From positions 219,243-283,242 of the forward strand of contig JAMAHW010000054.1 of assembly GCA_023627715.1 (NCBI GenBank): 64,000 nt of DNA. The letters are read 5' to 3'. Shown here one piece after another: positions 33,147 to 44,801 of this stretch. A program made the position numbers and the translations under genes. The DNA comes from Periconia sp. R9002. Taxonomy: Eukaryota > Ascomycota > Dothideomycetes > Pleosporales > Periconiaceae. Under the pieces are notes generated by a model. It did no database searches. It saw only the letters and a program-made list of their open reading frames with translations, and was not told the origin of the DNA. Positions within the stretch are counted from its first letter, which is position 1, and each line of letters starts with the position of its first letter.

Positions 33147-34205
33147 GACGATGATGATGATGATGACGATGAGATAATAACTAAAGTACACGCTAAAAGA
33201 CAAGGGCTCGGGCGGAGGAGCGAAAGAATGGCAGCAGGAGCAGACAGCGAGGGTTTTGATTCATTTATGAGGCAGAGGGCGACGGGCGGTCCCCTTGGTG
33301 GTGGGTTGCTCGAGGCTTGTGCTTGTGATGATGAATGCGGGGTGGGGCTGTCCTGTGGCTGAAGCTCTCCGCTTACTTTGCGAGCAAACGAGGAAACGAG
33401 CAAACAAAAGCCTCACCAACGGCTAATCGGAACAGCAGATGATGCATTTCCAAGTCCCAGCTGAAAGACCACATGCTAGCGGGCTTGCGTCACGGCCCGG
33501 CCGCAGTCATTGACTCTCCCTGGCATCAACACTTGGCCATTGGCACCATCTAGAGTATCCACCCATCATCTATTTTTTGCTCTCTGTCCTCCCTGCTTTC
33601 CCTTGCGCCGCTAACCACGTTCCTACATATACAGCTCACGAAACATGGAACCCATCATCTTGGGATTCCGAATCCGATCTCGGAAACTCTTCGGAAACAT
33701 GCCCAGTACAGAACGAAGGAGGCATCAAAAACACCAAAACACATCTCGTAGCAAACTCCGTCTTGTCAGTGCTGGATATCGTCACAAAAATCAATGTAGA
33801 TTTAATTTTCGAAACCATAATGTTTTTGTACCAAGAACTGACTGTTCATTGGAACTACATACCTAAAGCTTGGTTGATAGCCTGCTCGTCTTGAGAACAA
33901 AAAAAAACCTTTGATGCTGCTGTCTTGCAAGGGGTGTACATCATGACCAGTTTGCAGCAGCTAAAGTCCTGAAGCACCCCACACGCGCGCGCGCATACAT
34001 AGTGTTAAAGAAAAAAAAGAAGATGATTGATGGAAGAAAAGGAAACCCAGCCCAAACATCATAGAGTATGAGATCCGTAACACCGCCATAGTGACCCCAT
34101 ATTGTACACTGACCCGAAGAACTGCAGACATGCTTGCAATTTACACATAGCCTCTTTTGGTTCTTCCCCACTATTTAAATCCCCCTCTGATCCTCTTTTT
34201 TAGAA
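33147..34205. other. Intergenic region upstream of the PX gene
   Basis: 1.06 kb holding the promoter of the PX gene and the 3' flank of ARS2, both on the minus strand. An (ATG/ATC)n microsatellite (33146-33172) sits at the PX start. An (AC/GC) run lies at about 33980-33993. Frames of 60-105 codons (33577-33894, 33645-33866) are not supported. Confidence 0.45.
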
Positions 34206-37131
34206 TCAGTAGTTCAGCTCACCACTTCCACCTGCACCAACAGCATCTAGATCCTCGTAGCTCTTGATGGAGCGCCCTTGAGTGGATTGAAGGGGACCAG
34301 GTCCACCATCACCGAAGCGAGGAGCCCGACCACCACGGGGAGGTGTCAAGCGGCCAGCATTGCGGTTGCGACCGTCTCGGTTCTGTCGGTCATAGGGTCC
34401 AGAAGTCCGATTGTTGAATCGATGACCACCTCGGCGAACAGGCCCGCCCTGGTGACGATCGTCAGCGGCGAAGTTGGAATCCCAGTTGGCCATGGCCGGA
34501 TTGAAAGCGCCAATGCCGTTCATGCCACCGTTACCGACATTCATCGTCATGCTGGCGAGGTTGAATCCGCGAGGCGTACCCGTAGCAGCAACGTGACTGC
34601 CCATTGGGAAGTGGCCATTGCTATTGGCATCACTTCGTGAAGGAGCAATGCGCGCAGGGTCCATGACATAGGTGTTGACGAGTTGAAGCTGGTAAAAGGT
34701 CAGTACTTCTCAATGGAATTCGACTTCAGTGCGCTTACATCTTTCTGCAACTTGTCATACCACTCCGCATGGCGCTTCTCCACGTGCTTGCGCCAAAAGT
34801 GTTGCCCCTTGAACAACTTGGTGCATTCTGGAACCTTGCAGCGCCACTTAGCCTCGTCCTCTTGCTTCACAAACTTGGCCATCTCATCCTCAATGCTCTC
34901 CTCTAACGGCTTTCCGCCAAGCTTCCTAATGTCAATGTTCTCGGGTTCGAGGAGTTGGAGAAGTTTTTCTTCGTACGTCTTCACCCAGTTGAAGGCTCGC
35001 TGAAGCTGTTGCTGTGTCTTGCCACTCAGCTTGGGCTTTTTGAACGGCGTAGTGGTGGCCTCGCCTGCGTCATTATCCATGACCACATCCTCAGACGCGT
35101 CTTGGGGATCCTGTTTCTTGTACGGGAACGCTTCTCCATTCGCTGTTGCCCTCGCGGTAGCTTTGGCAGCGGTGGTGAGACTAGCTCTAGGGCGACGAAG
35201 ATGGCCTCCAGCGCACTTTCGAATCAACTCGTGTACAGAATCGCTCTCGAACACACAAAAAAAGCAGAAGCTGTAGACCCGACGTAGGTACTCAATCATA
35301 AGATCCAGCTTCTTCTTTTTAGCCAGCAAGTCCTCGTCGTCAACCTCATCCTCGAGAGCGCCTTCATCCTCATCATCCATAGCCTCATCTTCACCCTCCT
35401 CGAGGTCATCCGCGTCTCGCTCTTGCTTGACTGCCGTGGTTGGCGCATTGGCAGGAGGCTGAAGCCAACCTTTTGCACGCAAATCCTCCACACGTTGCTC
35501 AATCTTAGAGACGCCGTCAACAAATCTATACTCGCCTACGCCCTCGCTCTTGGCCCCGCCATCACTGCTCATCTCGCCATCCAGCTTGCTCACCAAGCGC
35601 TGGGCTAATTCAAGGTCACGTTCGATGCGCTCGGGCGCTGAGAATAGGTCCCAAAGTGCTTTCTTTCTAGGTGCAGCAGGCGGCTCGTGAACACCAACAT
35701 GGCAAGTGAAATTGCCACGTTGTTCGTCCATCACGCTCTTGCCATTGAGGGCTTCGAGCGCTTTCTGAGCAGTGCCCAAAGAACCTTGCGCGTGAGCAGG
35801 TTTCTCGTCGGCAGCGCCCTCCTCTCCATCCTCATCGCGACCGTCACCACGATCATCATCGACCATCGGTTGCTCATCATTCGGGTGGAGGATAACCCAG
35901 CCAATGCGATGGCATTTCTTCAGAGGGTTGGGATCGCTCATGCTCAGCCATTTGAATCCTCCGGGACCTTCTCCAAGATGTTCTTTGCAAAATTCTTCGA
36001 CCTTCTCGCGATTCACTGTGGGAGCAATTGTCTTGATGAGGAGAGTTGGCTGAAGAGCGCCTTCATCACGTAATTCGCCGCCTTTGCAGGGCAAGAGATC
36101 GCCAACACCGAGCACTTCATTTGCTGCAGTAGTTTCGCCTTCCTCCTTTTCCACCACTCCGCCAGCTCCATTTGATTCACTCTTGTAGATACCTTCAAGG
36201 GTAAACTCGTCGAAGTAACCATCATCCAACTGGCGCTCCCAATCCTGATAGATCGCATAGCGGTAACCTTTGAGTTTCTCGCGGAAGGTATCGCGGTACT
36301 CCGGATCGTAGCGCTCCTTGAACCACTCTTCGCCCTTGTGTTTTTCCACGAAGCTCTTGGCCATCTGCACCTGAAGTTTCTCCTTGTACTCGTCGTACGC
36401 AGCTTGAATCAACTCGCGCTCTCGTCCACGCTCTTCTCGAGCCTCGCGTTCTCCCTTGAGCACGGGTTTCCTGCCACCATTCTTGAGACGTTCCTTCTCC
36501 TCCTTCATAATCTGCTCCACGCGCCACCATTCGGCGAAGTAGTTGAAGCCGACTTGATACTCCAGTGACATGGGATTCGCAACGGGGTTGGTGGTGAATT
36601 TTGGCATGAAGGGTTCCTGGCCCGGGATGTACCGATCAATGCCGGCTTGGACCGGTGGCGGGGAGGAGCGCCTCCGGTGGCTCTCGCGGGCTCGATAATC
36701 ATAGTCGCGGGCTCGATCAGGCTGATAACGATCGATGTTTTGGGGGGATCGGGAGCGTCCACGGCTGTGTCGGTTTCGGCGGTCACCTGAACCTTAATCT
36801 CGTTAGTTTGAGGTGCTTTGCGATGAAAGGAAAGAGCATGAAACGTCAAAAATGTGACAAAAAACAACAGGGGAGGGGGAATCAACGGTAGTCACACGAG
36901 CCACGGCGTCAAAGAAGCCCAATAACGAGCCTTGTGTCGCGCCCTTCTGTCATCTGCAGTCTGTATGTACGCAATTGAATTTTCGAAGGAAATAAAGGAA
37001 GTCAGCTCACCAGGAGAGCGTCGTCGATAAGAATCAGTCGTAGACCGCTCTTCGTCTCGGGGAGCGCTAGGAAAAGTAAGCAACCATGACCAACGACCGT
37101 GAACTGACACAACATACGTATACGAGTCCAT
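34206..37131 (-). CDS. ARS2: ARS2/SERRATE-type zinc-finger RNA-biogenesis protein
   Basis: Four exons (37131-37118, 37066-37011, 36786-34739, 34688-34206) give 866 aa. Introns are 51, 224 and 50 bp, the last with branch TACTGAC. The tiny first exon starts M-D-S-Y-T and leads into an Arg/Ser/Asp-rich segment. The N-terminal SERRATE block includes E-Y-Q-V-G-F-N-Y-F-A-E-W-W-R. An acidic stretch precedes Y-L-R-R-V-Y-S-F-C-F-F-C and C-A-G-G-H-L-R-R-P-R. The ARS2 C2H2 finger is C673-x4-C678-x12-H691-x4-H696, within F-K-G-Q-H-F-W-R-K-H. The tail is Gly/Arg-rich, as in RNA-binding proteins. ARS2 links the cap-binding complex to RNA processing and, in fission yeast (Pir2), to heterochromatin and RNA decay. 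The long second intron is unusual here. Confidence 0.9.
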
Positions 37132-38084
37132 TGTGATAGGACTCTAAAGAGCTTGTTGAGACGTAATAGCTGAAGAGCTTGAGATATGCCAGCGATTGGC
37201 GCGGTCACGAGGAGAGCAAAGAGTGTGAGGAAGCAATCATGGGCGGCACCACTGGGGAGCGAGCGATTGCTGGACGGCCAACGACACGTCGCCGGGGCGG
37301 AAGGTCGGGCGAAAGAAACCGAAGACTATTTGCCATCATGGGCCTCTTGTTAGACAATCCTCACGGAACAAGCACAGAAAGTAATAGACAAGAGACGGGG
37401 AGAGCGAAAGACGGTGTGAAGAAGGGAGGGCAGGCAGCGGCGCAACAAGAAGCAAGAAGCCGTGCGGGCGCGCAGTGCATTCGATGCAAAGCTGCAGCAG
37501 CCCGTGAAGAACGAAAGGGAGATAGGTAGAGACGGAGGGAGGAGGAGGGAGGGAGCAGCTTCGCGCAGCTATCGCTGAAGCCGGACGGTATGTGTGTGTA
37601 GATGTGAGACGAAGCGGCCAGCAGCCAACGTCGCCGACAAGGGTGTTTGGGGAGCTCTGAAGACAGCTGTACAAGCGGGAAAGAGGGTTACAGACAAGGG
37701 AAAGGTGGGGAGAAGCAGTAGCAAAAAAGAGTCGGTTGCACTCACAAATGTGCTGAAAGAGATGGAGAGATGTGCCCCCGGTGCCCAAAGATTACCGGGT
37801 ATTTGGTGGTGTGAGGGAAAGAGAAGGTCCTGGGCTGTCGCGCTGCGGTTTGAGGTTGGGGAAGGCGCGGCTCCCAAAGGACGGCGCTAGCGTCTGACTA
37901 ACATGCCCTGATCCGGCCTAGCTTCGGGGTGTACCTGCCACCACACCAGCCGAGGTGCAGGTGGAGCTGAGTGAGGCTCCGACGGCCAGCTTGATTGATA
38001 TGTACTGTACTGTAGTAACCACCATTCCTTCCTCTGCATCTAACTAACCGTCGCGCAATCGGTCCCAACAATCCGTCTCCAACA
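37132..38084. promoter_or_regulatory. Divergent region, ARS2/TSPO
   Basis: 953 bp between the ARS2 start (minus) and the TSPO start (plus). The region is purine-rich on the plus strand (GGGAG and GAAAG runs) and holds open frames on both strands of up to 150 codons (37336-37788 minus), but these are low-complexity Ser/Leu or Arg/Gly and are rejected. Confidence 0.4.
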
Positions 38085-38719
38085 ATGACGACCTACATCC
38101 CCTCCCTAACCTTCCCGCGCTTCGTTTTCGAAAACCCTGCAGCGTCCATCCTGCTCCCCGTAGTCGCCGGCGCCGCCATTGGCTACTCCACAAGACGTAC
38201 GCTCTCCTCTACACTTGCCCTGCTACCGTGACACACATCATCTAAACCTCTACCCAACCAGCCACCGAGACGCAAAAGACGTATCTAGCCCTCCGCCAAC
38301 CCCCCTTCCACCCACCCGCGTGGCTGTTCGGCCCGGCATGGACGACGCTCTACGGCTTAATGGGATATGCCGCGCACCGCGCGTGGACCGCTGGTGCGTC
38401 GTCGGTGAACCCTGCGACGGTTGCGCTGGCTAAGCAAGGCGCGACGCTGTATACGATCCAGCTTGGTTTGAATCTTGCGTGGATGCCGCTGTTCTTTGGC
38501 TTCAATCGTCCTGTTGCTGCTACGGTGGATATTCTGGCGCTGGGAGGCGTGGTTGGGTATATGACGTATGTTTGGGGCCAGGTGGATGAGACTGCTGGAT
38601 ACTTGTTGGCGCCTTACCTTGGCTGGTTGACTTTTGCGACGTATTTGTGTGTTGGGGTGGGGTACTTGAACGATTGGGACATGTCGACTGCGAAGAGGGG
38701 GACGAAGAAGGGGGAGTAA
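38085..38719 (+). CDS. TSPO/MBR family translocator protein
   Basis: Exons 38085-38196 and 38262-38719 give 189 aa. The 65-bp intron (GTACGC, branch CTAAAC, acceptor CCAG) joins S-T-R to P-T-E. TSPO signatures are present: R-Q-P-P-F-H-P-P-A-W-L-F-G-P-A-W, then L-Y-G-L-M-G-Y-A-A and, later, L-N-L-A-W-M-P-L-F-F. Five hydrophobic segments fit the family fold. TSPO is an outer-mitochondrial or endomembrane protein that binds porphyrins and sterols. The family is patchy in fungi. The C-terminal tail is basic (K-R-G-T-K-K-G-E). Neighbour to the divergent ARS2. Confidence 0.9.
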
Positions 38720-39110
38720 TTCACGTGGAAAAGATCAATAGACTGTATTAGACGGTGGTGGTGTAAGACTAAAATAGAGAAAAACGAAAGCGCTTATAGC
38801 TAATCAAATCCATCATTTTGTAATTGAAGAGAGCGGCTCTGCAATTCTATTAAAATGTAATAAATGATCCAATCTATAGCCATAACAAAGGCCATTGGCA
38901 ACTCCATGTCCGCTTTTCCTAGTCCCGTAAACGCCATATGATCAGTGAAGTATAAAGTCAAGATCCATCGCCCTAAGGATGTAATCTCAAAGACGCTAAA
39001 GATACCCGCTAAAATGCAAATCAATCAAGCAGAAGGATTAGAGAAACCGAAAGCAGGAACGAGAAAGAAAAAATATAAGGCAGGACGTAGGGGGCAGAGG
39101 TATGAGGGCC
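38720..39110. other. Convergent 3' region
   Basis: 391 bp between the TSPO stop and the stop of the motif-repeat protein. AT-rich; a 74-codon minus frame at 38800-39024 is hydrophobic but has no support. Nothing else seen. Confidence 0.4.
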
Positions 39111-41030
39111 TCAGATTCCCCAGCTGCCCCTTCGCACGGCAGTTCCCATGCCACCAGCAGGGCTTTCACCAGCCATATTAGGCTTCTGTTTCGCCCATTC
39201 GCGAATGTAGATACGCAGGGCACGCCAGCGCATGCACGACTCTTCTGTAATCTCCTCGTCGGTGAGATTGCCGTCGGCGCCTAGGCGGATGTAACCTCTC
39301 GACTGCGCTAGATGATCATCTTGCCTCAGCTCTTCGATTGATATTTTGGAAATCTTAGATAGCTCAGGGTCGAAGGGACGAGCCATGGACGGATATCCCA
39401 GGGACAGATAATTATACACTTGCGTGACGAAGTTGTCTCCGAATTCCTCCTCGATATTGGCTTCGACAGTGAGTCGTTCCTCGATGCCAGTGAAATCGGC
39501 TTGAGATGCAGGCGGGGTGGGAGGGAGGACCAGCGCAGCAGGTGTAGGGCAAGGAGACAATGGCTCCTCCTTTTCCTTTCGAGGCGTCAGAAGGCCCGTC
39601 GGACCTTTTGATAGATCGGTACACGAGCTCGCACAGCAACCACCCCATAGACCACTCTGGCGGCTTTGAGATCGGCTGCTCGCATTCGATCCACCCCACA
39701 GCGAAAGCACCTGACTCGTCTGCTTTCCATTGCCTCTACCACACCAGAGACTCTCCCCTCCTTTCTCGGCTTGCTGCGATTGTTCAGACAAGTACGACAT
39801 GGCTTTTTTGACGACATCACAACCCTGTGTAGTATCGAATCGTGCGGGCTCTGGGGATGAACATCTTGGGAATTTGATATCCTTTCCAAGCATCGGTGGT
39901 CGGGCACTTTTCCGCATACAATCCAACTCATCATCCTTTTGGCACCCTCCAATAATGTTTTGATGGGCGGCGTCCACAACTTCAGCGTTCTTCTGTTCTA
40001 GGCATTCTCGGCGCCGACCTCGCACTTCTGCACCGCCATCTTGACACCTTTCGATTTTCTTGTGGTGGGCTCGCATGGCGATTACATCCCAATTGATTTG
40101 TTTATGGGAAGACATACTCCTCGATGGCATATCCTCAAGCAGCGAATCTTCTCGATCGACAAAATGATCCACAGGCTCGTGGTGTTCATCGTTGGGATAA
40201 GCAGCCATGGCTTGTTCGCGTAGCTGTTTCTCTGCAGCTTTCGCCGCGAGTGCCAACAGATATCCAGAAGACTCTCGTAGTCGGGTGGGCTCTTTGTATT
40301 CCCTATACGCGTGGCAGTGTGTTGCGAAATAAGGTGTACAGAGGGGTGAAGGTGGCGTCGAGCCTTCGGATTCGGACGATTCAATTGCGTCCAAGTCAGG
40401 AACACGGAAGCAGTGTTGTGACTGCCTTTTTACTAGACGCCGTCTTGTAATGGGGGAAGTTGCGCGCTGAATCTCTTCGAACAAGGGATTTTGTGAGTAG
40501 TCAAACGTGGGAGTGTTTGTTGGAGGACCAGGTATAGAGAAATCGAGTGTGTTTACTCCCAATTTAGTCACTGGTGTTGCTTCTGTTTTATCAGTAGGTT
40601 GAAGCGCACGTGCCGGGTCGCCTGCTTTTCTCGAACGTTGTGCGGTTTCGACAAGCTGTGGTGCAAACTTCCTGGGCTTCCTGGGTGATTTTTCCTTCTT
40701 CTCCGCATTCGCAGTCTGACTGTTCCACTCCTCGGCGAATTTCTTGCGGCTGCTCTTTGTCGACGTTTCAATTGGTTCGGGTACAAATTTACGGGGTCGT
40801 TTTACACTCTCAGTCTCAACCTGGGTTTGTTTGGAGGACTTGGTCGTTGTTTCGATAAGCTCGGGTGCAAACCGACGGACGGCCTTGGGTTTTATATCAA
40901 TTGGTTTTGAAGCAATCTCCTGGGTAGGTTGTACTTGTTCTTTCTGGCCTTGAACCCACTCTTTCGAAGACGTCATGATAGTCTCCATGGGCTCAACATT
41001 CAAATTTGTGAGAGGAGCCAAAGTCGCCAT
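39111..41030 (-). CDS. Conserved-looking fungal protein with three R-K-F-x-P-E motifs
   Basis: Single exon, 639 aa; I do not recognise a characterised family. The N-terminus has three copies of a short motif, R-R-F-A-P-E-L-I-E-T (52-61), R-K-F-V-P-E-P-I-E-T (80-89) and R-K-F-A-P-Q-L-V-E-T (120-129), each followed by a Ser/Lys/Arg run (T-K-S-S-K, T-K-S-S-R-K, Q-R-S-R-K). The middle is disordered with many Ser, Arg and scattered Cys. A C-terminal folded-looking block at about 535-620 ends M-R-W-R-A-L-R-I-Y-I-R-E-W-A-K-Q-K-P-N. No signal peptide or membrane segment. The repeats look like linear docking motifs with phospho-sites. Length and coding quality argue it is real; function unknown. Confidence 0.75.
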   Translation of the reverse strand: MATLAPLTNLNVEPMETIMTSSKEWVQGQKEQVQPTQEIASKPIDIKPKAVRRFAPELIETTTKSSKQTQVETESVKRPRKFVPEPIETSTKSSRKKFAEEWNSQTANAEKKEKSPRKPRKFAPQLVETAQRSRKAGDPARALQPTDKTEATPVTKLGVNTLDFSIPGPPTNTPTFDYSQNPLFEEIQRATSPITRRRLVKRQSQHCFRVPDLDAIESSESEGSTPPSPLCTPYFATHCHAYREYKEPTRLRESSGYLLALAAKAAEKQLREQAMAAYPNDEHHEPVDHFVDREDSLLEDMPSRSMSSHKQINWDVIAMRAHHKKIERCQDGGAEVRGRRRECLEQKNAEVVDAAHQNIIGGCQKDDELDCMRKSARPPMLGKDIKFPRCSSPEPARFDTTQGCDVVKKAMSYLSEQSQQAEKGGESLWCGRGNGKQTSQVLSLWGGSNASSRSQSRQSGLWGGCCASSCTDLSKGPTGLLTPRKEKEEPLSPCPTPAALVLPPTPPASQADFTGIEERLTVEANIEEEFGDNFVTQVYNYLSLGYPSMARPFDPELSKISKISIEELRQDDHLAQSRGYIRLGADGNLTDEEITEESCMRWRALRIYIREWAKQKPNMAGESPAGGMGTAVRRGSWGI

Positions 41031-43624
41031 TCTTGCAAGATTCTTGTGTGGAAATCACGGCCCTTTTGTTCATACTACAGCCAATGGCGTGATTAGTGAC
41101 TCCAGCTCTCGGCTCCACGTGCTGACGGGCTTTCTGAAGCCAGTATGGATTGTAAATTTAATGGACGCAAGAAATGCACAGTCGGGCAATATCGGGAGGG
41201 GAAGTGGTGTTCGGAAACTCAATGCAAGTTTACGCAGCTAAGATTGGTCGAATACGGCGTTGACAGCGAGCGTGGGGGTGTGAAGTGAGGCAAGTCGTGC
41301 CAGGACCTCCTGGTATTGTTGTTTCTAGAGCGATTGCGATTGAGGGCTCCAGCTAGAGCAATATTGAGGTTCGGGCAAAAGGGTCCAGCCAAAAGACCGA
41401 CGGGGACGGCGTTTACGAGGCGTTATCGCTTCAACAAAACGGTCAGCATAAACAGGTCCATGGTCTAGGAGGACTGTAGGTTGCTTACATACCTGTCGTC
41501 TGTCCCGGGGAGCAGCAACCACCAAAAACTGTTAAAGCGGGTAACTTTCCTGAAGATGGTCTTCATGTGAATGCGCTGAAGGAAAATCAAAGAGAGGATG
41601 ATTGACCTATAGGCGCTGGATGACGTAGGGTAGGGGCCCGCTACGATGGGTAATGGATCGCGTGCCACGGAGGATTATGGAGGGGAGGGGAGAGGTGGAG
41701 TTTGCGAAGCTGGCGAGCGGAGCAAAGGAAGGGTCGGCGTGGGTTAAAGGGCTGCAGGAGACGTGGATGGTGGTAGTAAAAAAAACGATGTGAAGCTGGA
41801 ATTGGAGGCGCAAGGTCGTTAGCTGATGTCGGGCGGGCCTCTGGCTAGTCGGTGTTGAGACCAGGATGTGTACAGCGATGGCACGGTGATCTAGACAAAT
41901 TATGGCTTGGGTTGGGCTGGGGAACATGTACACGCTTCCAGACCTTTATTGTTATCTGGGGCGAACAGCTCAACATAAGTACATCGACCCAACCATGTAC
42001 AAGTATGTAGCAACTCTGCATTCTGAAGGCGAGAATGCTTTGGTATTGTTCGCCATAGGGCGGGAATTGCATCGACTCGCCCTGGCTATACGCGACGGGT
42101 GCAGGTTGTGGTGATGGACGGCCGTGTTTGTTTCGTCAGCCCAATAAAAATTAATGCGCAATGCCACCGTTTCGGAGTGACCCGTTTGACGATAGACGGA
42201 GTCAATCAATGTGGAGAGACGGCAGACCGCCCGATCTCTCCTCCCCATGTCTACTACCTAACCAAGTCACTGCGTACATTGAGGCACAGCTATCTATCTA
42301 TCTACATGTACATGCACTTCACTCTGCAGTCCCCCAATGCCGAAGCCCTCAACATCAACACAGAATCACTACATGGACCATTGCCAGCTGGCTGTAACAA
42401 ATATCGGACTCACGCCAGTTGGCCTGCTGCCCTTGAGGCTGAAGCGCCCCGTGGCCCCCTTTCATGCCCAGTCATCAACTGATCAGTGCCATTAGCAGGC
42501 CCCTTCCCCTTCGCTACCTGCTAGGGGCCGGCCGATAATGCCTCGTCGAGCCCTAACACTCTCCCCCAATCTCCCCACGGCCGGCAACACGAGAATAAAC
42601 CGGGTCCGCCCCCTACAACCCGTGGGCACTTGCGCCAGCTGATCTAATGATTATGTCAACTCGTCGAATAAGGGGTTGGGAAAACAAATATCCCCACAGA
42701 CACATCATCAGAGGTAATCGCATCGCAAGTCGTGCTCTTTCCTTTTTGTCCATGTCCAGTTAATCGCGCATTCCCCCACACAAATCAATACACCACCAAA
42801 AGCAACAAGCTGATCAATCTGGCAAAAGCCACCACTATCGTACTTTGCCGTCCAATGCGCGTCAATTTTGGTCAAGACACGCGCCCACATGCACATCGAA
42901 GTACGCACAAGCCTTTCACTATATTGCCGTGACCTTGGAACGGGATCCGGCCAAGTAACGCCGGCTCCAGACTTCACATGGCAATGTCAAAGACCACAGG
43001 GCGGTTCGACAACAGTCCTCCCTGGCTCGACCCACCCACCCGTGGCACCATGTCGTAAAATAAACACTACCACATGCGCTGTTCCGGGCCAACTTGTACC
43101 TAAATCCACTTGACCCTCTTTTTGCTTCTTGACCCAGAGTCATGTTCGAGTGAAGGAGTTTGACACGTTATGATGACGAATGTCCTTTTTTCATTTTGCT
43201 TTGGCGAAATGGGGAACAGAAGATCCGGGGCTGCTTCTGACTCCGTCTCCACACATGCTGGGGAAGTTGACGACTGACCGTTTAGGTTGCCCCTTCCGAA
43301 ACGGCTGTGAACTTTGTCTCGTTGCAATCCTATCAGGGCCAGTGTTCAATAAATCGCGCTCGGCACCTCTCCAGCAAAGTGATCATCTCCGATGCATATA
43401 TATCCATTGGTGGACAGTCAAAACTTCAAACGATGCCCGCCGTCGATCGTTGGGGTATGCATCTTCATGCAGCACCCCCGGTACCAATGGCGACAACAAT
43501 GGATTCATAAGTTGCTGGCATATCTCACTTGCCGTGTTCGTTGTCACACGACACTCATTAACAACTGCCATAATTGATCGTAGGGAATTTCGAGTTGGTT
43601 TGTGATATCGGTCGATTAGAATGA
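41031..43624. other. Long gene-free stretch upstream of the motif-repeat gene
   Basis: 2.6 kb without a supported gene, flanked by two minus-strand genes. Frames of 60-140 codons on both strands (41607-41933, 42099-42482, 43180-43605) have no domain, signal or continuity. On the minus strand GTATGT at 41492 plus branch GCTGAC and acceptor near 41429 would make a 64-bp intron without a coding frame, so a spliced leader or non-coding transcript is possible. Otherwise nothing stands out. Confidence 0.45.
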
Positions 43625-44801
43625 CTATAATTCATCGAAGATGCGCAATCCATCCTCAGCAAATGCACTCGAGGGTTCTGCCGCAACTGTGGTCTGCACA
43701 CTTATTGAAGAGGCCGGGTTCCCGCATATTGCCTCTTTCGCTACATCCGGTATTGGTGCCTTGAGGATCTTTTCTCGTGATGTGAAGTCCAGCGGAGCAT
43801 GCTTCTGTGAATCGGATTGTATAGGTCTGAAGTGCTGGAAGAGCATCACTGCTACTATCAAGCCCACAATAGTCCCAATGATGCCCCGCGTGATGCGCAA
43901 ACGCCCTATATGCACAGAGTTAATTATCATGTGTTCTCAAATTGCGACTGCGTACGCACGCGTATTCCGCAATTCCAGCTCCGCTTCTGATTTCGCGCGA
44001 GCCTCAACACGGTTTCTTGCTTTCGCAAGCCGCGCATTCAAGTCGTTTGCTTTCTCTCGTCCTGTGTGCAGCCTTGCCTCCAATATCGCAATTTGCTCCC
44101 GTTGCTCTTGAAAATCCCGGAAGCCTTCAAACTGGCCTCTTATGTCGTCTGTAATCTCCTTTGTATCTGCCTCGAAGTTTTCGTGGAGCTCCTTTGTCAA
44201 GGTGGCGAGTTCTTGAAAGTTGCCAATGGTTTGATGTAGGACAGAGACTTTCTCCAGCAGCGAGTAGTATGTATCATCAAGGACACGGGAAGTCTTGAGC
44301 GATTTATCGGAGAGGTTCTGAAGCGAGCACCGAAGCTCTCTACACTTCAAGTTAGCATACATTATCAATCGGATATGAGAGAGGAATGAAGACTACCCAC
44401 TCGTCTCTTAACTTCATCATTCTCTTTTCAACCTCTACATCTTTTTGCCGTACCGGCTTCGGCATATCTTGAGCTTTCCGGGCTTCTACGCGCGTATTTG
44501 GCTTCGCTTCTTGTACACTTCCTCTCCGGCTTTCACTCTGTGCAGGTGTACTGGAGCCACTACTCCTCGCCTTGTTCAGCAAATTGCCGAAGCTCGTGGG
44601 TGGATGTAGCTGAATGGCGGATTGAACAGCTTCTTTGGCAGCATGATGCCGCGAAGAATGGCGGTGGTGATGGTGGTGGTGTTTGTGTGCATGGTGATGC
44701 AGAGACTGGAGGTGTGACTTCTTGGAGGTAGCTTGCTGCTCGCTGCCGCGGGGAGGGGCGGGCTGGAAAAGGTTGGGCTGGAAGGCGTGAGGTTCGGCCA
44801 T
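43625..44801 (-). CDS. Coiled-coil protein with His-rich N-terminus and C-terminal membrane anchor
   Basis: Exons 44801-44401, 44339-43960 and 43905-43625 give 353 aa. The introns are 61 bp (GTGGGT...GCTAAC...TAG) and 54 bp (GTGCGT...TTAAC...TAG). I do not recognise the family. Residues 31-55 are His-rich (H-K-H-H-H-H-H-H-R-H). The middle is a probable coiled coil (134-260; L-L-E-K-V-S-V-L-H-Q, R-E-Q-I-A-I-L-E-A-R-L). One strong hydrophobic helix follows at about 267-283 (I-I-G-T-I-V-G-L-I-V-A-V-M-L-F), then about 70 polar residues. The design suggests a membrane-tethered tether or adaptor, perhaps in the ER or nuclear envelope; that is inference. Confidence 0.7.

Noticed and set aside
32598..33203. 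Upstream ATG at 33203 for the PX-domain gene (M-S-F-S-V-Y)
   Set aside because: It would place the start before an (ATC)n microsatellite coding an Ile/Val run; the next ATG at 33146 opens the conserved region.
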